From Amaranthus tricolor (taxonomy: Eukaryota; Streptophyta; Magnoliopsida; Caryophyllales; Amaranthaceae): 64,000 nt of DNA. Numbering within the stretch: the stretch's first letter is position 1; every line of letters starts with the position of its first letter. The notes under the pieces were generated by a model, which was given only the letters and a program-made list of their open reading frames with translations, did not search any database and was not told the DNA's origin. Where the stretch lies: contig NC_080057.1 of assembly GCF_026212465.1 (NCBI RefSeq), forward strand, positions 18,277,733 to 18,341,732, read 5' to 3'. Positions 54,001-64,000 of this stretch are shown here, in pieces. Both the position numbers and the translations under genes were made by a program.

Positions 54001-55394
54001 AGAATAATAAGGAGTCTAAGGCAAAGCTAAAGTGGTTCGTATGCCTACTTTACCCACTTGACGAAAGGGAACGAACTTTGTTTCGTTTCCGGGTTTATGG
54101 ATTGGATTCAGTCAGCGTCACGACATAATCAAAAGGAAGGAGTGACACTTACCGGCGAACCAAAGGGAATTCCTATTCACTTACTTGAATAAGTAAGGAA
54201 AGAAGTAACTATCAAAGAACTCACACGACTGAAGTACCAAAGGTGCGCTCCGCCCGATGACTAAGAAATAGGGTTGGGCTTGAATTGAAGTGATGAGGTC
54301 GCAAAGAGGAAAGTAGGGCTCCTATTGACTAAAGGTTGCTTTTTCGGGTTCCTTTAGAATGAAAGTAGCTTACGCTACCTTACTACTTACTTTGTTTTAT
54401 TCAAAGGGCGAACAGCCCCCCAACTAGTCGTATGGGGGGGTGCTTGTGGTAAGCTGCCTTGGATAGGAAGAATTCCTAAAAAGAAAAAAAAGGCAAAGTC
54501 CGGTATTTGACGAAGATCTTCCTTTCTATCAATAGATAGGAATGAGTGTTCGATATAGGGGATAAGATCTATCTGGTCTTTTTCTTTATTTTTTTTCATG
54601 GCATAGCTAGGACCCTTCAAATCATGTTTGAGCCTATGTTCAAACCAAACCCACTCCCTATTTGAAGTAAGGCCGGAAGCCCGCCAAGTTCAGATAAGAG
54701 AATGCTTTTCTCTAACCATTAAGGGAAAGGCTCGACGAAGGTTGTTTACTTGCTTACTTGAACAAGTAAGGAAGGAAAGGGCTTTCGGAGATCGATATTT
54801 TCTTAGTTTTTCATCGAAAACGAAGAAGACCGAGAATGTCAATCTTTCTTTCGAAAGAAGGGAACGCGCTTTTTCGACCGCGGTGGTATGATTTTCGGGC
54901 CTTCTCCTCGTTCCGCTCGCTGGCCTATTGGGATAGCAGCCTTTGGGCTTTGCCTGCTCTTTTTTAAAAATTTAATAAAGAATTCCGACTCGGCCCGGGA
55001 AAGCGCTGGCAACAACAGAAAGGAAGGGGTCCATGTAGCTGCTGCGTCCGCTCCCTTCTTAGTCAATAGAGCAGCAGGTTCGGCATCTACTACAAAAGAT
55101 AGAATCCACTTCAGATAACCACGCCTCTCCTAGGCAGCGTGTGGAATGGCCGAGAGCGGACCTTTTTGGATATATAATCCAAGTCGAGAGTGGAGTTACG
55201 GGAACAGCCGTCTGATGGAAAACAACTTTCACGTTCGGTTCAGAGAGCACTTTTTTCGTTGAGAATTCTTCGTTCCCTTTCGTGTGAATTCCCTAGCAGC
55301 GAATTAAAAACTTTTGGGGCCCTATCTATTCCATCTATCGAGCCCCGAAGAAAACCTACCTCCCCTTCGGACTCAATCTCTTTTTTGACTCTAT
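54001..55394 (+). other. nad2 intron 3, 3' part, second copy
   Basis: Corresponds to 44514-45907, with the same B (54163-54198) and A (54738-54771) elements. Exon 3 and the intron start are not present on this side of the gap. Confidence 0.88.
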
Positions 55395-55967
55395 ATATGT
55401 GGGCACCGGATATCTATGAGGGTTCACCCACCCCGGTTACAGCATTCTTTTCTATTGCGCCTAAAATATCTATTTCTGCTAATATTTTACGTGTTTTTAT
55501 TTATGGTTCCTATGGAGCTACATTGCAACAAATCTTCTTTTTCTGCAGCATTGCTTCTATGATCTTAGGAGCACTGGCCGCCATGGCCCAAACGAAAGTA
55601 AAAAGACTTCTAGCTCATAGTTCAATTGGACATGTAGGTTATATTCGTACTGGTTTCTCATGTGGAACCATAGAAGGAATTCAATCACTACTAATTGGTC
55701 TCTTTATTTATGTATCAATGACGATAGATGCATTCGCTATAGTTTCAGCATTACGGCAAACACGTGTCAAATATATAGCGGATTTGGGCGCTCTAGCCAA
55801 AACGAATCCTATTTCGGCTATTACCTTCTCTATTACTATGTTCTCATACGCAGGAATACCCCCGTTAGCCGGCTTTTGTAGTAAATTCTATTTGTTCTTC
55901 GCCGCTTTGGGTTGTGGGGCTTACTTCCTAGCCCCAGTGGGAGTAGTGACTAGCGTTATAGGTTGTT
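55395..55967 (+). pseudogene. nad2: nad2 exon 4, second copy
   Basis: 573 nt encoding the same protein segment as 45908-46480 without visible coding changes. Classed as part of a pseudogene because the linked exon 5 is frameshifted and no exon 3 is linked in this assembly. If recombination links it to an intact exon 5 it could still be expressed. Confidence 0.8.
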
Positions 55968-57522
55968 GGGCGGCCGGAAGGTTGCCACGAGTAAGTCAGT
56001 TTGGGGACCGAAGGCAGTTCCCCGTGCACCGGACACGTAGCTTACCGTATCAGTTGCGACACGGATGGGAATGCATGCTACGAAAGATAGGGTCGAGTCT
56101 GATACATCAACCGTCTGTCTACTCAATATCCTTGTACGAGTCCACAATCACTACACGAGATGAACCCTGGGTTGGTGAATTTAAGTTGGCCTTAGGTGTA
56201 ATAGGACTCTCAGTTACTGCGCACGACCGTATACTGACTGAGGTGCTCCCCGCCGGTTGTTGGAACGACGCGAGCCGGGCCGGGCCTCAATTCAGAAAGA
56301 TAAAGGGCCCAAAAGTCTTAATAAATAGGGGTTTCCAAATTCCCCATCTCATTGAGGGCGGAAAACGAATCGACATCTCGATGTGATACAGCCTTTTTAT
56401 ATTTTAGTTGGGAAAGAACGGCGAAGTCCATCCAACCCGTCCAATGAAGAATAAGAAGAGAGCAAAGCGCATGCGGAACGGACACAGAAAAAAAGAAGTG
56501 TGGAAGAGAAGCAGCCGAGCTCATTCCCTTCGCTTCCTGGGCCCAAAGCGGTGCAGTCTTTCCGTAAGCTTCGCTTAAGCGACTTCATACCTGGCCAAAT
56601 CAAGGATTTGGGGCTTCTCTTGCTACGTTACTTAAAAAATTTCTTTTTTTTTTAATCTATATGAATAGAAAGATAGATCTATCCGTCTATCCTATCCGAT
56701 TTATATTTTGATATCTAAAAAAGAATAGATTTCATTCAACGTTTGATTCAAAGAACTGCGCTTAGCCCCCCCGCTCATGAAACGGCTTTGCTGCAATGTG
56801 GATGGCAGAGGGTCCGTAGTACCCGAAGCACTGGAGTGATCCAGTAGAGGGGAAGGGGCTTAGAAGTGCCTACTACTACACCACACTACACTTGGCTCTA
56901 CACATTTACAGAGCTAACCCCTGTCCAGTGCCTGGCAGAGCTAAGGTAGCTTGCTTCTACTCTTTATCCCTATCTTCGCCCAGGCCCAGGCTAACGGGGC
57001 CTTGCTTTTTCAGGGGGGAGAGTGGAGCCTCGAGAAGGACTGTTGAGAGGAAATCCTTGGCCCTTCTTCATTCTCTACAAGGTTCAAACCCTTTCTTCAA
57101 CATAGGTGACAACGAGCAAGGCAGGGATGGAAGAGATCAAACACGGGAATAAGAAGTCACTCTTGTGACCTTTTTGATCATTTTGATAGGGGGGTAGCGA
57201 AAGTGGACAAAAGAGACTCGCATTTCCCAGTCGAAAAGAGGGGTTCCCTTTTCGTCTCGAATTTTTCATCGAACAAATAAGGGAAAAGAATCATATTGAA
57301 AACGCTCCTAACCCAAGCCTTCCTTACTTGTTCAAGTAAGCAAGTAAACAACCTTCGTAGAGCCGTGTATTGTAAGTGATCCGAACCTGCCCGGAGTGAG
57401 CCTCCCATAGAGGCAAGTGAGGTTGGTGAGCCGTATGATGGGAAACTATCTCCTGCGGTTCGGAGAGGACTCAGCTGTTAGTTAGTACCCTCTTGGTTTC
57501 GGAGTGGACCCTTTCACTCTAT
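55968..57522 (+). other. nad2 intron 4, second copy
   Basis: Like 46481-48036 but one base shorter (near 57052). Domain V is unchanged. Contains C (56562-56593) and A (57322-57355) elements. Confidence 0.88.
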
Positions 57523-57709
57523 TTTATTATATACGTTTAGTGAAAAGAATGTTTTTTGATACACCTAGGACATGGATTCTATATGAACCAATGGATCGTG
57601 ACAAGTCGTTACTACTTGATAGACTTCCTCTTTCATTACTTCATCCTTTCCATATCCTTCTCCCTTGTTCTCAGTTACTCATCAAATGGCACTCAGTTTA
57701 TATCTTTAA
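57523..57709 (+). pseudogene. nad2: nad2 exon 5, second copy, frameshifted
   Basis: 187 nt instead of 188. Around 57615-57622 the intact AGCAATGAC of copy 1 is replaced by TGATAGAC, so the frame shifts after DRDKSLLL and runs to a stop at 57726-57728 instead of ending SLYL. The replaced stretch creates ACTTGATAGA, identical to the hairpin tip of family A elements. Non-functional as written. Confidence 0.9.
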
Positions 57710-59219
57710 GTTCGATAACAATCATTGACAAGGTTCAAAGAAAGGGTGGGCAATTTCTATTGATATTGATAAAGAATCGATTCCAAACCACAATGCTAGC
57801 AGATGGTGGGCCTCGTTCGTTCAATCAAGCAGCATTTTTCTTTTTCTTAACTTATTATGGTAGTTGACTTACTTACTTGATAGAGTGAGGAGAGGCTCTG
57901 AAAGACCTCGAACGAATGTGAGAGGAAAGGAATTGGACTTGGCATCCATGCCCTTTTGAGGCTACTAGTTAAGAGACAAGGCCAATATAGATGAAATCTA
58001 AGGGACCACTCCATTCAGTTCTACTCCTATGCATGCTTCTGCGGGCAGGTGAGATGTAATTGAAGGGCTACTAATCAGTCTTTTAAGTGCTACCATGATT
58101 TTGAGTTCAAAAACTAATGTACCTGGGCGAGAACAAGAACTTTTTTTTCTCCTACTAGTAAAAGACTTTCCCGTAGGGGAATTCCTCTAATAGCCTGCGC
58201 TACAGCAATCCAATTCCCAATCAGAATGCTTTTCTTTTAGAATTCCCTCACTTCTGCACACCAAAGCCCTTTCTCCGGAAGCCTCTTCTGTGGCGGATAC
58301 ACATGACTCTACTAGTAGCTTCCTTTAGAAAGCTAACGAAGAATGGAACTATGACCGTGGGAATTTTTTTTTTAATCAAGAAAGTACCACGCCTCTGAGC
58401 CCTCTTGCCCACTAGTAACTCTGTTCACGGTTAGCTGGGAAGGAATGTGAACCAATTGTTGACAGAGATGATTTGATTAGCTTTGGAAGGTAGGCTTTCA
58501 GATAGTAATTTTTGTTTAGTGATGGTCTTGTTCAAATGCTTTCTTTCCTCCCGAGGGTTCGGGTCAGGAGCGGTCCTAATAGGGATAGGCGCATTTCCAC
58601 TGTTAATGTTAACAAAAGCGCTAATCTCTTATAAGCCCCTCGCCTGCGGGAAAGAGACCTCCTTACTTGACTACCACCGACTGGCTTGCCCGAAATACCA
58701 GGACTGATACCGACAGAATGCTTTCAACCGCTTTGCTACTAGTTCGCTTGGAATGAACCCTTACTGCGCTGCTCCCCTTCTATAGATTGGAGTAGTCCGG
58801 GAGAATCCCCTGTCACTTTGGTACCCCTTGGCTGTAACTTGTACTTATTACATTTTTATGCAATTTACTTTTTTTCTATTTTTCTGAATTCTGTTGTTGT
58901 GTTTAAGTCCTTTTCAGCGAGGCAAAGTTGAATCCATTTTAGGAAAAAAATCCCTTGCTTCCCTACAAGCTTGATTAGAAGTTAGATTGAGGTCGTGGTT
59001 CAATTAATTAAACATCTGAGGTCGCCCAATCTCAATTCAAGGGAATTTTGTCCTTAGTCTTGCATATAATCCAGTACACTCGAGTCCACATTCGATTAAT
59101 GATAAGAATCTTAGATGAAGTGTTTAAAGGAAGTAGCTTGGAATGCGGCTAGCTCAGCCAAGAAGAGGACTAGATTCGAGCCGCGAGGTTTTAGTTCTTA
59201 CTTTCACCTTCCTTTTTTT
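57710..59219. other. Spacer downstream of nad2, second copy
   Basis: Copy of 48225-49734 with two substitutions noticed (near 58741 and 58878). A element at 57857-57890. No gene recognised. Confidence 0.5.
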
Positions 59220-59253
59220 AAGGTAGTTGACTTGCTTACTTGATAGAGTAAGG
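59220..59253 (+). repeat. Hairpin element, family A (copy 2 of 49735)
   Basis: 34 nt identical to 49735-49768, again at the LINE edge. Confidence 0.88.
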
Positions 59254-61112
59254 AAGAAATAGATCAAGCTCATAATAATATTCATGATGACAAAGCCCCT
59301 GGAGTTGATGGTTTCAATGCTTTTTTTTACAAGAAAGTATGGCACATCATCAAAGGTGAGGTTTATGAGGCCATTTTGGATTTCTTTGATGGTAATCAGT
59401 TTCATAATGCCATTAACTGTACTGCTGTCACTATTATTCCTAAAATAAAAAATGCAACTTATGTTAAAGACTATAGGCCTATAGCTTGCTGCACTGTTCT
59501 TTACAAAATAATCTAAAAAATTCTGACCTCTAGATTGCAGAAAGTTATTCCTAGTATTATTGATCAATCCTAGGCTGGTTTTCTTCCTGAAAGACAGTTG
59601 ATGGACAATGTTTTACTTGCTTCTGAACTGATTAAGGGTTACAATAGAGCTTATAATAGTCCTAGGTGCATGGTAAAAGTGGACATTAGGAAAGCTTATG
59701 ATTCTTTGAAGTGGAGTTTTCTTCAAAAGGTGATGGAGGAATTGGGGTTTCCTAATCAATATATTCAGTGGGTAATGGTTTGTGTTCGGACTCTTTCATT
59801 CTCAATATTGGTTAATGGCTATCCCACACCCCCATTTGCTGCTGCTAAGGGATTAAGGCAAGGTAGTTTACAGCCTTATCTCTTTGCAATAGGGATGTAG
59901 TATTTGACTAGAAGACTTGCTGGTTTGGCTAACAAGAAAAATTTCAAGTACCATCCAAAGTGTCAAAGATTGAAGATCACCCAACTAATCTTTGCTGATG
60001 ATTTTTTGATGTTTGCTAGAGGTGATGTTCACTCTGTTTTGCTTCTTACCTCTGAGTTTGCCAGTTTCTCTGAAGCCTCTGGGTTGCATGCAAATCCAGA
60101 GAAGAGTTGTATTTACTTTTCTGGAGTTACAGATGATGTTCAGAGTCTTATTCTGAAGGAGACAGGCATGACTAAAGGGGATCCTCCTTTTAGATATTTA
60201 GGTGTGCCTCTTTCTTCCAGAAAGCTCAATTATAGCCAATGTAGGCCTTTAGTTGAGAAGATTACTGCTAGAATTCATCATTGGTCAGTTAAATCCCTTT
60301 CCTATGCTGGTAGATTTCAATTGTTGCAGAGTGTGATTGGTGGTATGATGAATTTTTGGGCTCAGCTGTTCTGCTTGCCTAAAAAGTGGATTAAGCAAGT
60401 GCTTTGTATATGCAGGATCTATCTTTGGACAGGGAAAGAGACTCCCTCAAGGAAGGCTTCTCTTGCTTGGGAGCAAGTGTGTTTACCCAAGGTTTGTGGA
60501 GGTTTGAATCTGAGGAATATGAGAATTTGGAATCAAGCTGCGTTGTTGAAGCTGTTATGGGAATTCTCTGTCAAAAAGGATAGACTTTGGATCCAATGGG
60601 TGCATTCTTATTTTATTATATTAAAAAAAATTCTGTTTGGTATTGTTCGATTTCTTCGAGTATGTCATGGATGCTTAGGAAAATCTTGGATGGCAGACAC
60701 ATGGTGCAGCAGTGGCAAGGATGGCAAAGTGTGACTGAAAATGGAGCATTCTCTATCAAAAAAGCTTATATGAAGCTTTTGGGTACTCATTCAAAGGTTA
60801 GTTGGAGGGGGTTAGTGTGTAATAATTTAGCTAGCCCTAAAAGTGTCTTTATTCTATGGCTCATGGTGCAAAACAGGCTTGCTACAAGGGACAGATTGCT
60901 TAGCTGGAAGATCCAATGCTCCGCTGCTTGTGGGTTATGTGATTCTGCAGATGAATCAGTGGAACACCTTTTCTATCAGTGCAGTTATATCCAAGCAGTA
61001 AGGTTGCAGGTATTTGGTATGTTTGGCTTGGGTGTTCTACCCCCTGGTTCTTGGACAGAGGTTATTCAGTTCTTCTCCAAAATCACTAAGAAAAAAATCT
61101 TTTGTTTTGGTT
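59254..61112 (+). mobile_element. LINE reverse transcriptase and zinc-finger tail, copy 2
   Basis: Same fragment as 49769-51627 with the two old stops, plus an additional TAG at 59898-59900 where copy 1 has GAG (FAIGM then EYLTRR). Further substitutions lie near 60404 and in the codons around 60562. Joined to rpoC2 at the same point. Confidence 0.94.
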
Positions 61113-62915
61113 CGACCCGTAGTCCCATATGAAATAACGGACGGTATCAATTTAACAACACTTTTCCCTCAGTATTTGTTGCAGGAAAGGGATAATGTGC
61201 AACTTCGAGTTGTCAATTATATCCTTTATGGAAATGACAAAGCCACTCGATAAATTTCTGACACAAGTATTCAATTAGTACGTACTTGTTTAGTATTGAA
61301 TTGGAATCAAAATAAAAAAAGTTCTTCTATTGAAGAGGCCCGTGCTTCTTTTGTTGAAGTAAAAACAAACGGTATGATTCGAGATTTTCTAAGGATCCAT
61401 TTAGTGAAATCCCATATTTCGTATATCGGGAAACGAGATGATCCATTATCAGAAAAAAATGAGGGATCAAATCATACCAATATGAATCCATTTTATTCCA
61501 TTTATTCAAAGACAAAACTTCAACAATCATTTAACCAAAATCAAGGAACTGTTCGTACGTTGTTGGGTATAAACAAAGAATCTCAATTTTGTATAATTTT
61601 GTCATCATCCAAATGTTTTCGAATAGGTCCATTCCCATCCAAAGGTGTAAAATCTCACAAAGAATCAATTCAAAAAGATTCCCTAAGTTTAATTAGGAAT
61701 TCGTTTGGTTCTTTAGGGACAGCCCTTCCAATTTCTCATTTTTTTTCATTTTACCATTTAATAACTCATAATCAGATCTCGGTAATTAATTATTTGCAAC
61801 TTGACAATTTAAAACAAACCTTTCAACTAATTAAATTTCCGTATTATTTAATGGATGAAAATGGAAAAATTTATAATCCCGATCCATGCAGTAACATCAT
61901 TTTGAATCCATTAAAATTGAATTGGTATTTTCTTCATTATAATTTTTGTGAAGAGACATCCACAAAAATTTATCTTGGACAATTTGTTTGTGAAAATGTA
62001 TGTATGACCAAAAATGGACCATACTTAAAATCGGGTCAAGTTATAATTGTTCAATTTGACTCCGTAGTAATAAGATTGGCTAAGCCCTATTTGGCTACTC
62101 CGGGAGCAACAGTTCATGGTCATTATGGATCAATCGTTTATGAGGGGGATACATTAGTTACATTTATATATGAAAAATCGAGGTCTGGTGACATAACGCA
62201 AGGTCTTCCAAAGGTGGAACAAGTTTTAGAAGTTCGTTCCATTGATTCAATATCTATGAATCTAGAAAAGAGGATTGATGGTTGGAACGAACGTATAAGA
62301 CGAATTCTTGGAATTCCTTGGGGATTCTTGATTGGGGCTGAGCTAACTATAGCGCAAAGTCGTATCTCTTTGGTTAATAAGATCCAAAAGGTTTATCGAT
62401 CACAAGGGGTGCAGATACATAATAGGCATATAGAAATTATTGTACGTCAAATAACATCAAAAGTCTTGGTTTCAGAAGATGGAATGTCTAATGTTTTTTT
62501 GCCCGGAGAACTTATTGGATTGTTTCGGGCAGAACGAACGGGGCGCGCTTTGGACGAAGCAATATGTTATCGAGCTACCTTATTGGGAATAACTCGAGCA
62601 TCTTTGAATACGCAAAGTTTTATATCCGAAGCGAGTTTTCAGGAAACTGCTCGAGTTTTAGCAAAAGCGGCTCTCCGGGGCCGTATCGATTGGTTGAAAG
62701 GACTAAAAGAAAATGTTGTTCTAGGGGGAATGATACCTGTTGGGACCGGATTCAAAGGAGTCGTACACCATTCAAGTCAACATAAGGGTATTCCGTTGAA
62801 AACAAAAAAAAAGAATCTATTCGAGGGAGAAATGAGAGATATTTTGTTTTACCACAGAGAATTATTTGATTCTTATCTTTCAAAGAATTTCTGTGATAGA
62901 TCAAAACAACAATGA
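61113..62915 (+). pseudogene. rpoC2: Plastid-derived rpoC2 3' part, copy 2
   Basis: Same as 51628-53430 with the TAA after GNDKATR retained, and one amino-acid difference ([11 protein letters not shown] instead of [11 protein letters not shown] near 61962). The 539-codon frame remains open to 62915. Confidence 0.95.
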
Positions 62916-63164
62916 TTTTTGGGGTTTAATAGAATAGATTCATCTTTTTTATCTTTTATGTATTTGTTATGGTTATTTAATTTAGTAATAAAAAAATTAG
63001 TAATAAAATAAAGAAATTCAAAAAATAACGAAATAGAAAGGAATTAATGGTTTGCGTTGTATATCAATGGCCAATCCGTGGTAGAAAAGAAGGTTCCCTT
63101 GGAACAATTATTTATTTCAGAATACCTCATCTCTTTATTAAAAAAAGAGAAAGTGTGGGGAGAA

Positions 63165-63874
63165 ATGACAAGAAGATATTGGAACATCAATTTGGAAGAG
63201 ATGATGGAAGCGGGAGTTCATTTTGGTCACGGTACTCGTAAATGGAATCCTAGAATGTCGCCTTATATCTCTGCAAAATGTAAAGGTATTCATATTATAA
63301 ATCTTACTAGAACTGCTCGTTTTTTATCAGAGGCTTGTGATTTAGTTTTTGATGCATCAAGTAGAGGAAAACAATTTTGAATTGTAGGGACAAAAAATAA
63401 AGCAGCTGATTCAGTAGCATGGGCTGCAATAAGGGCTCGCTGTCATTATGTTAATAAAAAGTGGCTGGGGGGTATGTTAACGAATTGGTCCACGACAGAA
63501 ACGAGACTTCAAAAATTCAGGGACTTGAGAATGGAACAAAAGACAGGGAGACTCGCTCGTCTTCCAAAGAGAGACGCAGCCGTGTTGAAGAGACAATTAT
63601 TTCACTTGCAAACATATTTGGGCGGGATCAAGTATATGACAGGATTACCGGATATTGTAATCATCGTTGATCAACAAGAAGAATATACAGCCCTTCGAGA
63701 ATGTATTACTTTGGGAATTCCAACGATTTGTTTAATCGATACAAATTGTGACCCGGATCTCGCAGATATTTCGATTCCGGCAAACGATGACGCTATAGCT
63801 TCAATTCGATTAATTCTTTTAAATTAGTATTTGCAATTTGTGAAGGTCGCTCTAGCTATATAAGAAATCCTTGA
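63165..63874 (+). pseudogene. rps2: Plastid-derived rps2, copy 2, broken
   Basis: Nearly full-length plastid uS2 gene (about 236 codons). N-terminus [20 protein letters not shown]; conserved [36 protein letters not shown] and [17 protein letters not shown]. Breaks: TGA at 63378-63380 after GKQF, and a one-base loss near the 3' end so that the last codons (CEGRSSYIRNP, stop at 63872-63874) are out of frame. Follows the plastid rpoC2-rps2 spacer. Confidence 0.94.
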
Positions 63875-64000
63875 TTCATAATAAAATCAAAAATGGATTT
63901 GCTAAGTTCTATATCGGTTCCTATATCCTGAATCTCAAAAACTAGTTAAAAACTTGGAATATGATATTATTTAATTAATCGGTATTTTAAATATAAAATT
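63875..64000 (+). other. Plastid-derived spacer downstream of rps2
   Basis: AT-rich sequence continuous with rps2; in plastids the rps2-atpI spacer lies here. No atpI start is reached. Confidence 0.6.

Larger units (their letters stand above)
54001..63385 (+). repeat. Long direct repeat, copy 2
   Basis: Matches 44514-53900 (offset 9487 at the start, 9485 near the end). Starts inside the C-type element of nad2 intron 3 because of the gap. Differences include one base lost in intron 4 (near 57052), a changed stretch in nad2 exon 5, a new TAG in the LINE and K to T in rpoC2. Confidence 0.95.

Noticed and set aside
1..64000. Window as nuclear DNA with mitochondrial insertions
   Set aside because: Complete exon sets, domain V hairpins, edit-requiring codons and native tRNAs fit a mitochondrial genome better; this cannot be excluded for the second repeat copy alone.

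Overview
This window is angiosperm (flowering-plant) mitochondrial DNA, probably eudicot. The mitochondrial genes are split by group II introns, nad2 is in the trans-splicing configuration, many codons need C-to-U RNA editing, native tRNAs are mixed with plastid-derived ones, and large pieces of plastid DNA and nuclear-type retrotransposons lie between genes. Three runs of exactly 100 N (15369-15468, 30553-30652, 53901-54000) are scaffold gaps. Species-level placement is not possible by eye.

Layout. 1-1414: plastid-derived rpoB upstream region and broken 5' part of rpoB. 5674-11059 (minus): a complete nad4 gene whose exon lengths (461 + 938 + 89) sum to the expected 1488 nt; the intron usually found at nt 976 is absent. 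12560-15368: left arm of an inverted repeat carrying copia, LINE and gypsy fragments. 19219-21832 (minus): rps4 (broken 5' end), nad6, rps12. About 24.05 kb: orphan group II domain V. 25.9-30.6 kb: LINE fragments. 31718-31942 (minus): atp9. 32701-34885 (minus): truncated copia element. 35.8-39.2 kb: trnH (plastid type), trnE, trnM (plastid type), trnK. 40049-42857: right arm of the inverted repeat. 43067-48224: trnY followed by nad2 exons 3-5. 49.7-53.9 kb: LINE reverse transcriptase abutting plastid-derived rpoC2 and rps2. From 54001 to 63385 the block 44514-53900 is repeated in direct orientation at roughly 99.9% identity, with nad2 exon 5 broken in the second copy. The window ends in a longer rps2 copy.

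The genes encode respiratory complex I subunits (nad2, nad4, nad6), the ATP synthase c subunit (atp9), small-subunit ribosomal proteins (rps4, rps12) and tRNAs. nad2 exons 3-5 need a separate transcript with exons 1-2, which is not in the window. The plastid genes (rpoB, rpoC2, rps2) are passenger DNA.

The most unusual content is a population of about 35 short (32-36 nt) hairpin elements in three related families (here A, B, C). Each is bounded by a tetranucleotide, usually AAGG; neighbouring units share that tetranucleotide and form chains. Their hairpin stems differ between copies yet remain paired. They sit in introns, at the nad6 stop codon and at breakpoints of transposon fragments. They resemble in architecture the Bpu elements described from Cycas mitochondrial DNA, but the sequences look different.
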